A stretch of 64,000 bases of DNA, taken from positions 39,659 to 103,658 of the forward strand of contig JACOUL010000054.1 in the NCBI GenBank assembly GCA_016177875.1. The letters run 5' to 3'. The position numbers and the translations under genes are program-made. Positions within the stretch are counted from its first letter, which is position 1. The number at the start of each line of letters is the position of its first letter. The notes beneath the pieces are model-generated. The model had not been told where the DNA came from and ran no database searches. It saw nothing but the letters and a program-made list of their open reading frames with translations. The DNA comes from Burkholderiales bacterium. GTDB taxonomy: Bacteria; Pseudomonadota; Gammaproteobacteria; Burkholderiales; Burkholderiaceae_D. This document shows, piece by piece, positions 63,877 to 64,000 of the stretch.

Positions 63877-64000
63877 TGATCTGACAGTTGCCCGGTTTGA
63901 CGTATGCGGCTGTCAGGTCAAATTCAGCTGTTTAAGGTGATGATTTTATCGTGCCACTCCTTTCTCCCGTCAATTAAGGTTTGCATCGGCGTGCGACCAC
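63877..64000 (-). mobile_element. insertion sequence end with transposase C-terminus, runs off window
   Basis: On the minus strand the last 24 codons before TGA 63926-63924 read GRTPMQTLIDGRKEWHDKI..., which is the usual C-terminal end of IS481-type/integrase-core DDE transposases (RTPMQTL-D-G-K pattern). After the stop, TGATCTGACAG (63877-63887) and CTGTCAGGTCA (63910-63920) form a near-perfect inverted repeat at the end of the element. The rest lies beyond the window. The boundary to the response regulator is estimated near 63877. Confidence 0.6.

Noticed and set aside
1..64000. CRISPR arrays, tRNA or rRNA genes, riboswitches
   Set aside because: No regularly spaced repeats and no tRNA-like cloverleaf or rRNA sequence was noticed on reading; a covariance-model search (tRNAscan, Infernal) was not possible.

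Overview
The window is one contiguous stretch of a betaproteobacterial chromosome of moderate GC. A TamA/TamB pair, a class I PHA synthase with phasin, a CioAB-type bd oxidase, an Entner-Doudoroff cluster with HexR, and gene order and protein character point to Burkholderiales, most like Oxalobacteraceae (Herminiimonas-type). The taxon is inferred from protein character only. I saw no rRNA, tRNA, CRISPR array or prophage.

Layout. 1-6.2 kb: the end of a CHAT protease-like protein, small secreted, lipo- and membrane proteins of unknown role (including a 49-residue single-helix protein), a methyltransferase and a CoA-transferase. 6.2-13 kb: a patatin-type lipase, then convergent tamA-tamB. 13-17.6 kb: cydA-cydB (cyanide-insensitive type), a small protein with two FPASDP repeats, a sterol-desaturase-family enzyme and a membrane protein. 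17.7-23.5 kb: a tightly overlapping five-gene operon with two PstS-like binding proteins, a membrane-anchored TAXI-type binding protein, a permease of the SLC13/DASS type fused to a cyclic-nucleotide-binding-like domain, and a PF04392-type binding protein. This unusual assembly is the best candidate for an undescribed system. Divergent from it lies a gspA-gspB pair.

26-38 kb: a thiolase, a UspA-sensor kinase-response regulator operon whose kinase has Tyr where the phosphoacceptor His is expected, an FNR-like regulator that keeps only two of the four cluster cysteines, phasin, phaC, folA, a DUF4337 protein, an inducible-type amino-acid decarboxylase and dcd. These suggest carbon storage coupled to redox or stress control. 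A 267-bp MITE-like element sits exactly at the stop codon of hrpA (38.6-38.9 kb), followed by divergent hrpA and argA.

44-53 kb is an iron block: yggX, a TonB-dependent receptor, bfd, tonB-exbB-exbD, a DUF4198 protein, a PepSY-type membrane protein, and feoA-feoB with a Cys-rich partner. Fur-box-like sites precede the receptor, bfd and feoA. 53-55.8 kb: rpiA, then a receiver-CheC-diguanylate cyclase operon. 55.7-63.5 kb: eda/edd divergent from pgi-zwf-hexR-tal, with two HexR-like operators in the divergent intergenic region. The last 400 bases hold a response regulator gene cut by an insertion sequence, whose transposase C-terminus runs off the window.
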